Part shown: piece after piece, positions 6,604-12,481 of the stretch
How the letters are laid out: each line of letters opens with the position of its first letter
How positions within the stretch are numbered: position 1 is the stretch's first letter
Assembly (NCBI GenBank): GCA_044344145.1
Contig: JBIJDM010000062.1
Span: 1 to 12,481 of the forward strand
Direction of reading: 5' to 3'
DNA: 12,481 nt
DNA from: JBAXGE01 sp044344145
GTDB lineage: Bacteria > Planctomycetota > Phycisphaerae > WQYP01
Notes under the pieces: model-generated
The model's input: only the letters and a program-made list of their open reading frames with translations
What the model was told of the DNA's origin: nothing
Database searches by the model: none
Made by a program: the position numbers and the translations under genes

Positions 6604-6632
6604 TCTATAAACCGGTAGACCTGTGTCACCAA
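6604..6632 (-). promoter_or_regulatory. promoter of the zinc-ribbon gene
   Basis: On the minus strand TTGGTG (6632-6627), a 17-nt spacer and TATAGA (6609-6604). The start would be near 6597, about 18 nt before the ATG, leaving the GAGGTAA ribosome site in the leader. Confidence 0.55.
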
Positions 6633-6690
6633 GGCGCAAATTTTATACGCTTATTTGGCTCATTGCAAACCATTTCAGTCCAGATTGGCG

Positions 6691-6996
6691 CTATTTCGAC
6701 CCGGACGGACGGTTGGCGGCAATTTCCTGCCAGGTCCGGAGCAGATTGGCCATGGCCGTGTGCTGCCGTTGGGGGGTTAAATAGTGTCCGGCGGCCAGAC
6801 TACGGCGCACCCGGGCAATTTTGGCGGTTCGCATGGGGGGGATTTGGCCCCAAGCCGCGCGGAGCGCAGGGGGAATGTGGGAAGGGGTCTGAGCTGGTCG
6901 CGGCGGCACATCCTTGGCCGCAGGAGCACTGGGCTCCGTGGAACGTCCTGTCACGCGCGCGAGCGGAAGACGGTTGGGGACCGGTTGCGCGTCCAT
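6691..6996 (-). CDS. FlgM-like anti-sigma-28 factor candidate
   Basis: A 101-residue protein read from ATG 6996, which follows GAGGTA (7005-7000); the longer form from 7080 lacks a ribosome site and is less likely. The first half is Pro/Ala-rich and probably disordered. The C-terminal part (about 56-95), RTAKIARVRRSLAAGHYLTP then 'ANLLRTWQEIAANR', follows the FlgM pattern 'R..KI..VR..IA.G.Y.....IA..LL', the two helices by which FlgM holds the flagellar sigma factor sigma-28. If right, it would tune expression of late flagellar genes. No flagellar gene and no clear sigma-28 promoter is nearby, and the match rests on one motif, so it could be another small helical protein. The alternative is that 6580-7247 is largely non-coding. 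Confidence 0.5.
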   Translation of the reverse strand: MDAQPVPNRLPLARVTGRSTEPSAPAAKDVPPRPAQTPSHIPPALRAAWGQIPPMRTAKIARVRRSLAAGHYLTPQRQHTAMANLLRTWQEIAANRPSGSK

Positions 6997-7182
6997 GTCT
7001 ACCTCACGCTGCACGGGGTGGGGGCTGCGAAAACGGCTCAGGTTTACAGGTCCTGACCAGCCGGGGAATACAGCCCACACCTTCGTAATTAGATTTTCTG
7101 ACCGGCCATCCCCTGCCCAGGGAACGCCGTAACAAAAGCTAATATCGGCGCGGTTCCGGTTAAACTTGAAGGAAACCCCGGC

Positions 7183-7191
7183 TGTGGATAA
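7183..7191 (-). promoter_or_regulatory. isolated DnaA box
   Basis: TTATCCACA on the minus strand is a perfect match to the classical DnaA 9-mer. It lies in the 251-bp divergent region between the FlgM-like gene and mlaE. No cluster of boxes or AT-rich unwinding element surrounds it, so it is not an origin. Confidence 0.35.
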
Positions 7192-7220
7192 CTCGGGAAA
7201 ATGGCGGGCGCTTCCCCCGG

Positions 7221-7241
7221 GGGCCCAAGGTCGCTAAACTG
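7221..7241 (+). promoter_or_regulatory. -10 element of mlaE (TAAACT), predicted leaderless start
   Basis: TAAACT (7235-7240), preceded by GC, ends 7 nt before the GTG at 7248; TTCCCC at 7212-7217 is a poor -35 at 17-nt spacing. There is no Shine-Dalgarno. The block repeats the tyrA upstream sequence at 577-597 with one base inserted and one deleted. The rest of 6997-7247 shows the DnaA box and nothing else I can name. Confidence 0.5.
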
Positions 7242-7247
7242 GTCAAC

Positions 7248-8063
7248 GTGCTAGACCTGATTGCCAAACTCGGTAGTTATGCCCAAGACCTGCTGGTCGC
7301 GCTGGGGGTCTATACCCGTTTTTGCCTGTCCACGATCACCTGGGTGCTGCGCGGGCCGGGGATCTATGCCCGCAAACAGACGCTGGTCCAGATGTATGAG
7401 GTGGGCACCATGTCCATCCCCGTGGCCGGGGTGACCGGGGGGTTCATCGGAATGGTGCTGGTGGTGGAAATGTTCAACCAATTCTCCGGCGTGGGCCTGC
7501 AATCACGCATCGGGGTGGTGACCAATATCAGCGTGCTCAAACAAATCGGCCCGGTCATGACGGCGGTGATGCTGGCGGGCCGGGTGGGTGGCGCCATGGC
7601 GGCGGAACTGGGCACCATGCGCGTGACCGAACAGATTGACGCCATGCGGGCGATGGGCTCGGACCCGATCCGCACCCTCGTGGTCCCCCGGGTCATGGGC
7701 TGCCTGATTATGATGCCCGCGATGACCATCACCAGTAATCTGATCGGGATTCTCGGGGCCTACTTTGTGGCTATTTCCATGGGCGTGGACAGCAAAGATT
7801 ATATTGACAACTCCATCAACGGGCTGGATATGTACACGGCCTATTCGGGGATCATCAAAGCCATGTTCTTCGGGGCGGCAATTGCGACGGTCAGTTGCTA
7901 CAAGGGCTTCTACTGCGGCTCGGGCGCCCAGGGCGTGGGTAAGGCCTGCACGGAAAGTTTTGTGGTGAGTTTCATCACCATCCTGATTATGAATTTCTTC
8001 CTCGCCCTGATTCTGAACACCGTCTACAGCATGATTTGGCCGGTGCAGAATATTTTGATGTAA
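7248..8063 (+). CDS. mlaE: MlaE-family ABC transporter permease
   Basis: A 271-residue inner-membrane permease of the MlaE/YrbE family, the membrane subunit of ABC systems that move phospholipids or other hydrophobic molecules between inner and outer membranes. About five or six hydrophobic segments are visible, including 'IPVAGVTGGFIGMVLVVEMF', 'CLIMMPAMTITSNLIGILGA' and 'FITILIMNFFLALILNTVYS'. The family's cytoplasmic coupling motif is intact: 'AELGTMRVTEQIDAMRAMG', with EQIDAM at 128-133, followed by 'DPIRTLVVPRVMG'. The start must be the GTG at 7248, since the next in-frame ATG is at residue 49 and would remove conserved sequence. The usual partners (MlaF ATPase, MlaD substrate-binding protein) are absent: the gene is followed at once by a terminator. 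They may be encoded elsewhere. Confidence 0.93.
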   Translation: MLDLIAKLGSYAQDLLVALGVYTRFCLSTITWVLRGPGIYARKQTLVQMYEVGTMSIPVAGVTGGFIGMVLVVEMFNQFSGVGLQSRIGVVTNISVLKQIGPVMTAVMLAGRVGGAMAAELGTMRVTEQIDAMRAMGSDPIRTLVVPRVMGCLIMMPAMTITSNLIGILGAYFVAISMGVDSKDYIDNSINGLDMYTAYSGIIKAMFFGAAIATVSCYKGFYCGSGAQGVGKACTESFVVSFITILIMNFFLALILNTVYSMIWPVQNILM

Positions 8064-8124
8064 AGTCCCCTGCTGGTACGACCACCGTACATATCCACAC
8101 AAAACTAATCCACCCAAAACAAAA

Positions 8125-8153
8125 AACGCCCGCATCGTGACGATGCGGGCGTT
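8125..8153. terminator. bidirectional terminator between mlaE and the aminotransferase
   Basis: AACGCCCGCATCG (8125-8137), loop TGA, CGATGCGGGCGTT (8141-8153): a perfect 13-bp stem. On the minus strand it is followed by TTTTTTGTTTT, a textbook terminator for the aminotransferase. On the plus strand GGGGTTTTT follows, giving a weaker stop for mlaE. Confidence 0.9.
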
Positions 8154-8184
8154 GGGGTTTTTGCATGGTTGATTAACGGGCCGG

Positions 8185-9330
8185 TCAGACGATGCCGTTA
8201 AACTTGGCCAGAACCTTGTGCGCGGCGGCGACGCCGGCGCCGAATTCAAACTTGTGGCCCTGTTGCTTGAGCACGATTTCCAAGGCGCTGATGACGCCAA
8301 GGGTATCGAACTGGTCCACATAGCCCATGTGACTGAGGCGGAAGATCTTGCCTTCCATCGAACCCTGACCGGCGGCGATGTGCACGTTGAAGCTCTTGCG
8401 CAATTCGCCGCGGAACTTCTTGTCTTCAAAGCCGGCGGGATAGTGCAAACCCGTCACCGAGGCGGCGGGCGACGAGCTGAAGACCTTCAGACCGATGGCC
8501 TCACCGGCCGCCCGGGTGGCGGCGGCAAATGCTTCGGTCCGCTTCCATACGTTCTCGATGCCTTCATCCTGAATCATCTTCAAGGCCACGGCCAAGCCGC
8601 GCACCAGCGTCACCGCCGGGGTCCACGGCACATCATTTTCCGCGACACTCTTGAGATATTCGGGCAGGCTGAGATAGAGGTTCGGCTGCTTGATGATTTC
8701 GGTACGCTTGCGGGCTTTTTCCGACACGCTCAGGAAGGCCAGACCCGGCGGAAGCATCAGCGCCTTCTGGCTGCCGGTGACGAGGATATCCACACCCCAT
8801 TCATCGGGCTTGACCGGCATGGCGCCGATCGAGGTGATGCCGTCCACAATCAGGATGGCGCTGGTCTGCCGCACATGGGCGGCGATCCCGGCGAGGTCCT
8901 GCACGGTGCAGGTGCTGGTTTCGCTGTGGACCATGGTGACGGCGTCAAAGGTGTCCTTGGCCAGCGCTTCGGCGACCTGCGCGGGAGTGACGACCTGGCC
9001 GTATTCGGCTTTCAGCTCGGTAATCTGACATTTGTTGCGCTGGGCGATCTTGACCCAACGTTCGGCGAATTTGCCGTTGCTGATGCAGAGCACCTTGCCC
9101 CCGGTGGGGATGGTGTTGATCATGGCACATTCGTAGGCGGCGGTGCCGGAGCCGGCGATGGTCACCACGGGGTTACTGGTCTGGAACACATACTGCAGGG
9201 CCTTGGTGACACCGGCAAAGAGTTCCTTGTACTGGGCCGTGCGGTGATGGAACACGGGCTTGGCCATTTCCAGCAAAACTTCTTCGGGAACGCTGGTGGG
9301 GCCGGGGGTGAACAAACGCATGCGATTCAT
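8185..9330 (-). CDS. class V aminotransferase (alanine/serine-glyoxylate type)
   Basis: A 381-residue PLP-dependent aminotransferase of the AGT/serine-pyruvate group, which moves amino groups between alanine or serine and glyoxylate, pyruvate or related acids. The start MRLFTPGPTSVPEEV is the family's N-terminal signature. Also visible are 'SGTAAYECAM' (phosphate-binding area), 'HSETSTCTVQDL', the cofactor aspartate in VDGITS (D163) and the Schiff-base lysine in GSQKAL (K189). The C-terminal domain has 'AAGQGSMEGKIFRLSHMGY', typical of the group. I start at ATG 9330, not at the upstream ATG 9399: GGAGAG (9341-9336) precedes 9330 at 5 nt and the conserved sequence begins there. Some bacteria use such enzymes in serine or glycine synthesis, but no serA lies nearby, so the substrate stays open. 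A terminator follows at once. Confidence 0.9.
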   Translation of the reverse strand: MNRMRLFTPGPTSVPEEVLLEMAKPVFHHRTAQYKELFAGVTKALQYVFQTSNPVVTIAGSGTAAYECAMINTIPTGGKVLCISNGKFAERWVKIAQRNKCQITELKAEYGQVVTPAQVAEALAKDTFDAVTMVHSETSTCTVQDLAGIAAHVRQTSAILIVDGITSIGAMPVKPDEWGVDILVTGSQKALMLPPGLAFLSVSEKARKRTEIIKQPNLYLSLPEYLKSVAENDVPWTPAVTLVRGLAVALKMIQDEGIENVWKRTEAFAAATRAAGEAIGLKVFSSSPAASVTGLHYPAGFEDKKFRGELRKSFNVHIAAGQGSMEGKIFRLSHMGYVDQFDTLGVISALEIVLKQQGHKFEFGAGVAAAHKVLAKFNGIV

Positions 9331-9401
9331 GAGGGCTCTCCAAAAAGTTCGGGACCATCCGCCATCGGCCCGGTGCGCAATACAAGGGGCCGGATGCAAG
9401 G

Positions 9402-9435
9402 CCTACAGTGTAGGGGACATAAGCAGCCGGGGCAA
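9402..9435 (-). promoter_or_regulatory. promoter of the aminotransferase, with palindrome on the -10
   Basis: On the minus strand TTGCCC (9435-9430), a 17-nt spacer and TACACT (9412-9407). The -10 lies inside CCTACAGTGTAGG (9402-9414), a 6+1+6 palindrome that could be a repressor site. The leader would be about 70 nt; I see no riboswitch in it. Confidence 0.5.
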
Positions 9436-9487
9436 GGGGTTGGCCATGAGGGCGGTGGAAATGGGGAAAATGTGGTTTTAGGGGGTA

Positions 9488-9802
9488 TTAATCTGACCCG
9501 GGAGCCATTTGAATACGCACCGCAGAGTCTTTGAAACGGGCAATCACTTCTAACTTTCCGCCCAAGGCCGTAATAATTTTGCGCAGGGTGGCAATCTGCA
9601 TATCATCCTGCTGCTCCAAGCGGGAAAGATTGGACTGTTTAATCCCGGTGACCTTGGCCACGCGACTTTGGGAAATTTTGAGGGTTTGGCGCAGCTCGCG
9701 CAAGAGCATCACTTGACGCAATTCCTGATAACGCGCCTGACCCCGGTCTACCACTTCGCGTGGAAACCGCTTGGCTACATGGGTAAAAAAGTCTTTGGCC
9801 AT
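9488..9802 (-). CDS. HigA-type antitoxin, XRE helix-turn-helix
   Basis: A 104-residue DNA-binding protein with a C-terminal XRE/Cro-type helix-turn-helix, about residues 42-62: 'ISQSRVAKVTGIKQSNLSRLEQ', followed by 'LRKIITALGGKLEVIARF'. It follows the toxin gene so closely (stop TGA, three bases, ATG at 9802) that translation is surely coupled; the likely ribosome site AGAGGTGAG overlaps the toxin stop. In HigBA-type pairs the antitoxin binds and blocks the toxin and represses the shared promoter. The N-terminal 40 residues ('VAKRFPREVVDRGQARYQELR') are charged and helical. The toxin-first order fits HigBA rather than the RelBE order. The exact family name is by pattern only. No terminator is seen before the aminotransferase promoter 50-100 bp downstream. 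Confidence 0.85.
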   Translation of the reverse strand: MAKDFFTHVAKRFPREVVDRGQARYQELRQVMLLRELRQTLKISQSRVAKVTGIKQSNLSRLEQQDDMQIATLRKIITALGGKLEVIARFKDSAVRIQMAPGSD

Positions 9803-9805
9803 AAC

Positions 9806-10150
9806 TCACCTCTGCTGCAAATGCAGCGCGTAAAGACTGTCCGCTTTTGCGATTAACTGCCGATAAAACCGTTGCTCGTTAACTCCGCGCTTATCACCTG
9901 CGACGAGTAACACCGCCTGACGATCAGGGTCAAATGCGAACGCAACACGGATCGCGGAATGGGCGGTTCGAACGCGCAGCTCTTTCATGTTCGGATAGCG
10001 TGATCCATTCAACGTATCCGCGTGGGGTCGCGCGAGTTGCGGCCCATACTGCCGAAGCAGGCTGACCACGGCGTAAAGCTCAGAGACAACCTCAGGGGTC
10101 AACTCTTCAAGCCACTGGTCAAACACCGCAGTTGTCGCCACCTTCCACAT
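9806..10150 (-). CDS. RelE/HigB-type toxin (Gp49-like)
   Basis: A 114-residue protein of the RelE/HigB superfamily, whose members cut mRNA, usually at the ribosome. It shows the family layout: N-terminal helices 'FDQWLEELTPEVVSELYAVVSLLRQYGPQL', the turn 'DTLNGSRYPNMKELRVR', then the beta sheet 'IRVAFAFDPDRQAVLLVAGDKRG' and a final helix 'RFYRQLIAKADSL'. The basic and aromatic residues (R in ELRVR, K and R in DKRG, F and Y in QRFYRQL) are those expected near an RNase site. The GTGG just before ATG 10150 is a poor ribosome site; the promoter -10 lies only 7 nt upstream, so the mRNA may be leaderless. The HigA-like gene follows at once. A standard chromosomal toxin-antitoxin pair; toxicity is inferred from family. 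Confidence 0.87.
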   Translation of the reverse strand: MWKVATTAVFDQWLEELTPEVVSELYAVVSLLRQYGPQLARPHADTLNGSRYPNMKELRVRTAHSAIRVAFAFDPDRQAVLLVAGDKRGVNEQRFYRQLIAKADSLYALHLQQR

Positions 10151-10157
10151 CCACCCA

Positions 10158-10185
10158 ATTATATCTTATATGATATAGTAGTCAA
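10158..10185 (-). promoter_or_regulatory. promoter of the toxin-antitoxin pair with embedded operator
   Basis: On the minus strand TTGACT (10185-10180), a 16-nt spacer and a perfect TATAAT (10163-10158), the best promoter in the window. TATATC (10160-10165) and GATATA (10172-10177) form a dyad with a 6-nt centre that overlaps the -10 and the spacer: the expected position for autorepression by the HigA-like protein. The -10 ends 7 nt before the toxin ATG. Confidence 0.75.
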
Positions 10186-10242
10186 GCGGCGCAGAGGGCT
10201 GGGTAAACCGGGCGAAACCCTAGGTGATTAACTGATAATGAT

Positions 10243-12330
10243 TTACTTGCCCAAGCGGTTGCCCAAATGTTTCCGCGCCCGGCCCAGGGCCATCAGCGGG
10301 AAGTAGTGGCGGTACATGTTGTAGCGGATCATGAACGCGCGTTTCATTTCCACGCCCTGATGCAGGTCCACGTGGTGCAGGTTGACGCGTTCGCCCACGC
10401 CGTAGCCGGGGAAGCCCGTGCCGGTGTAGTATTGTTCTTCCCAGGTGCCCTCTTTGAGCGTGCGGACCAGGAAATCCAATCCGCGGGCAATAACCGTATC
10501 GTAATCGTGACTATTGCCCGCCACCAGCGTCATCAGCGCCCAGGCTGTCTGCGAGGCGGTGGAATGGCCACGCCCGCGCAGGGCATCGCACACATATGAA
10601 GCGGTATTTTCGCCCCAGCCGCCGTCGGCGTTCTGGTGCGCCACCATCCATTGCAGGGCCTTGCGCACATACGGCTGGCTCATATCCTCGCCAATGGCCT
10701 GCAGTGCTGGCAGGACCGCGGCGGTACCGTAGATGTAATTCACGCCCCAGCGGCCGAACCAACTGCCGTCTTCTTCCTGTTCGCGTTTGATATATTCCAT
10801 CCCGCCGCGCACAGCCGGGTGATCCAGCGTCATGCCGCAGGCCGCGAAGGCTTCGATCACATGCGCGGTCACATCCACGCTGGGCGGGTCGAGCAATTCA
10901 CCGAAATCGCAGAAGGGAATCTTGGTCAACAGTTTGAAATCGTTGTTGCGGTCAAAGGCCGCCCAGCCGCCGTTGCGGCATTGCATGCCCAGCATCCATT
11001 CGCGCGCCGCCTGCAGCGCGGGATTGATGCGGCCATCGTCCACGCTGGTATCCTTCAGCCGCGCCAGCACCACCACCGCCATGGCGGTGTCATCCACATC
11101 GGGATATTTGGTATTGGCCCGCTGGAAAGCCCACCCGCCGGCGGAAACATTCTTCACGGTCATCATCCAATCGCCCCAGCAGCGCAGTTGCTTGGAGAGC
11201 AACCAATCCAGCGCCGGTTTGACGAAGGGATTGTTTTCTTCCGCCAGATGGGCATCGCAATCCAGAATGCCCAGCAGCGCCAGAATGGTATCCCACACGG
11301 GCGATTCGGACGCCTGAAAATAGAGCCCGCCATTGCGCTGGTAGCACCAATGCTTGTCGAACGCCTCCACCCCGGCTTTGAGCACGGGGTGGTGGGTGTC
11401 GTAACCTTCGGTGGACAGGGCCATCAGCGAGTAAATCCAGGGGGGCTGAATGCCGCTCCAGGCGCCGTCGCCGTCCTGATGGCGGATGATCCATTCCAGA
11501 CAGAGCTTGATGGCCTGTTCACGGCCGGGCTTGTAGAGGCCGTGGGCCTTGTTGTAGCTCTTGATCACGCGATCCCAGAAGTGGAAGAAGCCCTCCCAGG
11601 TCAGCCAGCCACGGCGGCGGTGCAGCGAAAAATCAAACTGGTCGCGGCCCTTGGGGAACAGTTCGTTTAACCGCGACTCCGGCGGCAGCGGTCGCACCGG
11701 GCGCCGCGCCGACAAAATTAAGAGCGGGATCAATGTCCCCCGGCCCCAACTGGCAAAGTGGTACACATTGAAGGGGAACCACGTGGGGAAATAGATCATC
11801 TCCGGCGGTAGTTGCGGTGTGCCATCCCAGGGCCATTCGCCGATCAGGGCCAGCCAATATTTGGTGAAGTTGCGGATGCCGTGCATGCCGCCATTGTTGA
11901 AAATCCATTCGCGGGCGAGTTTAAGCTGGGGATCATCGGCGCTGAAACCCGCACAGCGCAGGGCGGCGTAGCATTCCACGGTGGTGTTGATGTCGCCCGC
12001 CGGGGCGGCATGGAAAACTTCCCACGAACCATCGGCCCGCTGCTGGTTGAGGATCGCTTTGGCCACGCGCATGAATTTGTTATGGTCGCGCAGGCCCAGC
12101 ACGTGCATGCAAAGCATCCATTCGGCTTCCATGCAGCTATTGCTGTCGAGGATATCCACCCAATAGCCATCGGCGTCCTGGCGTTCCTGCAACCAGGTGA
12201 TGGCCTGACGAATAGTTTGGTCCACCACACTGCGGCGCGGGGTTGATTCCGGCAGTGCGGCGCTGGTCTCGGGCGAAGATTGGCGCGGGTTGCCGTCATT
12301 GGCTCCGCCGCGCCCCACGCTTAAAGTCAC
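10243..12330 (-). CDS. shc: squalene-hopene cyclase
   Basis: This membrane-associated enzyme cyclises squalene to hopene or diplopterol, the first committed step of hopanoid synthesis. The catalytic DVDDTA motif is at residues 411-416; by analogy with the Alicyclobacillus enzyme the central Asp (D413) is the proton donor. Several QW repeats are visible: QDADGYW near 51-57, 'QQRADGSW' near 95, QCRNGGW from 450, QEEDGSW (518-524) and QNADGGW (566-572), along with 'FPGYGVGERVNLHH' near the end. The length of 695 fits the family; the first 35 residues are a variable leader. The start is GTG 12330, set by AGGAG (12341-12337) at 6 nt. The upstream gene's TAG lies inside this ribosome site, so the two are probably translationally coupled. 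No other hopanoid gene can be recognised in the window. There is no clear terminator before the toxin promoter. Confidence 0.96.
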   Translation of the reverse strand: MTLSVGRGGANDGNPRQSSPETSAALPESTPRRSVVDQTIRQAITWLQERQDADGYWVDILDSNSCMEAEWMLCMHVLGLRDHNKFMRVAKAILNQQRADGSWEVFHAAPAGDINTTVECYAALRCAGFSADDPQLKLAREWIFNNGGMHGIRNFTKYWLALIGEWPWDGTPQLPPEMIYFPTWFPFNVYHFASWGRGTLIPLLILSARRPVRPLPPESRLNELFPKGRDQFDFSLHRRRGWLTWEGFFHFWDRVIKSYNKAHGLYKPGREQAIKLCLEWIIRHQDGDGAWSGIQPPWIYSLMALSTEGYDTHHPVLKAGVEAFDKHWCYQRNGGLYFQASESPVWDTILALLGILDCDAHLAEENNPFVKPALDWLLSKQLRCWGDWMMTVKNVSAGGWAFQRANTKYPDVDDTAMAVVVLARLKDTSVDDGRINPALQAAREWMLGMQCRNGGWAAFDRNNDFKLLTKIPFCDFGELLDPPSVDVTAHVIEAFAACGMTLDHPAVRGGMEYIKREQEEDGSWFGRWGVNYIYGTAAVLPALQAIGEDMSQPYVRKALQWMVAHQNADGGWGENTASYVCDALRGRGHSTASQTAWALMTLVAGNSHDYDTVIARGLDFLVRTLKEGTWEEQYYTGTGFPGYGVGERVNLHHVDLHQGVEMKRAFMIRYNMYRHYFPLMALGRARKHLGNRLGK

Positions 12331-12339
12331 GCAAAACTC

Positions 12340-12481
12340 CTAACTTGCCCGCATCCCTGAGTAGCAAACTTCAATGGCCGAATGTAAAAAGCCCGCTTCA
12401 CCGTCCACTTTGGTCCCGAGCATCTTCTGGAAGTGCTCGCCGTCATCCAACCAGTAGAGGGTCAAAGCCCGCATGACAAAA
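12340..12481 (-). CDS. C-terminal end of an unrecognised gene upstream of shc
   Basis: The minus strand is open from the right edge to TAG at 12342-12340, giving the last 46 residues of a protein: 'FVMRALTLYWLDDGEHFQKM' then 'LGTKVDGEAGFLHSAIEVCY' and a short end. I do not recognise the family. The stop overlaps the shc ribosome site (TAGGAG) and lies 9 bp before the shc start, so this is the upstream member of the shc operon. Its position makes a role in isoprenoid or hopanoid metabolism possible, but nothing in the fragment shows it. Confidence 0.65.
   Translation of the reverse strand, partial: FVMRALTLYWLDDGEHFQKMLGTKVDGEAGFLHSAIEVCYSGMRAS

Noticed and set aside
8092..8100. ATATCCACA, one mismatch from a DnaA box
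   Set aside because: Single mismatch, isolated, in the mlaE 3' region; expected by chance.
7503..8429. Minus-strand open frame opposite mlaE running into the aminotransferase 3' end
   Set aside because: It crosses a strong terminator and overlaps two well-supported genes.
8218..9534. Long plus-strand open frame (438 codons) opposite the aminotransferase
   Set aside because: It mirrors the aminotransferase codons, is full of Gly/His/Asp low-complexity sequence and has no recognisable domain; the minus-strand gene has all catalytic motifs.
10201..10242. GGGTAAACC / GGGCGAAACCC repeats after shc as a terminator
   Set aside because: The possible stem is only a few base pairs and lacks a T run, so I do not call a terminator.
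10636..11670. Long plus-strand open frame opposite shc
   Set aside because: The shc frame has the DVDDTA and QW motifs throughout. The opposite frame is a by-product of GC-rich codon bias.

Overview
The window looks like chromosomal DNA of a GC-rich planctomycete, probably Phycisphaerae-like. The clues are secreted proteins with Thr/Gln/Ser/Pro linkers (TTQATSQP type), HEAT-like helical segments of the 'LDDxxxEIRDxAT' kind often seen in planctomycetes, a squalene-hopene cyclase, an MlaE permease and an AsmA-like protein. This placement is inferred from protein style, not from a marker gene. I see no tRNA, rRNA, CRISPR, insertion sequence or phage gene.

Layout, left to right. (1) 1-444 (-): 5' part of an AsmA-like membrane-anchored protein, running off the left edge. 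(2) 605-2668 (+): tyrA (prephenate/arogenate dehydrogenase) followed by a GT-B glycosyltransferase, probably one transcript. (3) 2696-3163 (-): NUDIX hydrolase, divergent from (4) 3251-3616 (+) atpC, the F1 epsilon subunit, here a single gene with its own promoter and terminator. (5) 3765-6210 (+): two tandem secreted paralogues of unknown function, closed by a terminator that can serve both strands. (6) 6274-6996 (-): a small zinc-ribbon protein and a FlgM-like anti-sigma candidate. (7) 7248-8063 (+): mlaE-type ABC permease, alone, ending at a strong hairpin shared with (8) 8185-9330 (-), a class V alanine/serine-glyoxylate-type aminotransferase. (9) 9488-10150 (-): a HigB-HigA type toxin-antitoxin pair. 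(10) 10243-12330 (-): squalene-hopene cyclase (shc). (11) 12340-12481 (-): the C-terminal end of an unrecognised gene coupled to shc.

Most units are housekeeping or envelope genes (aromatic amino acids, ATP synthase, hopanoids, lipid transport), each in a short one- or two-gene transcription unit. No single large operon or defence island is present. The parts most likely to be undescribed are the tandem secreted paralogue pair (3765-6210) and a promoter pattern. Before tyrA, mlaE and higB a -10 box lies only 7-8 nt from the start codon with little or no Shine-Dalgarno, which predicts leaderless mRNAs. Before atpC, the NUDIX gene, the zinc-ribbon gene, the aminotransferase and the first paralogue, a conventional promoter plus SD can be drawn.
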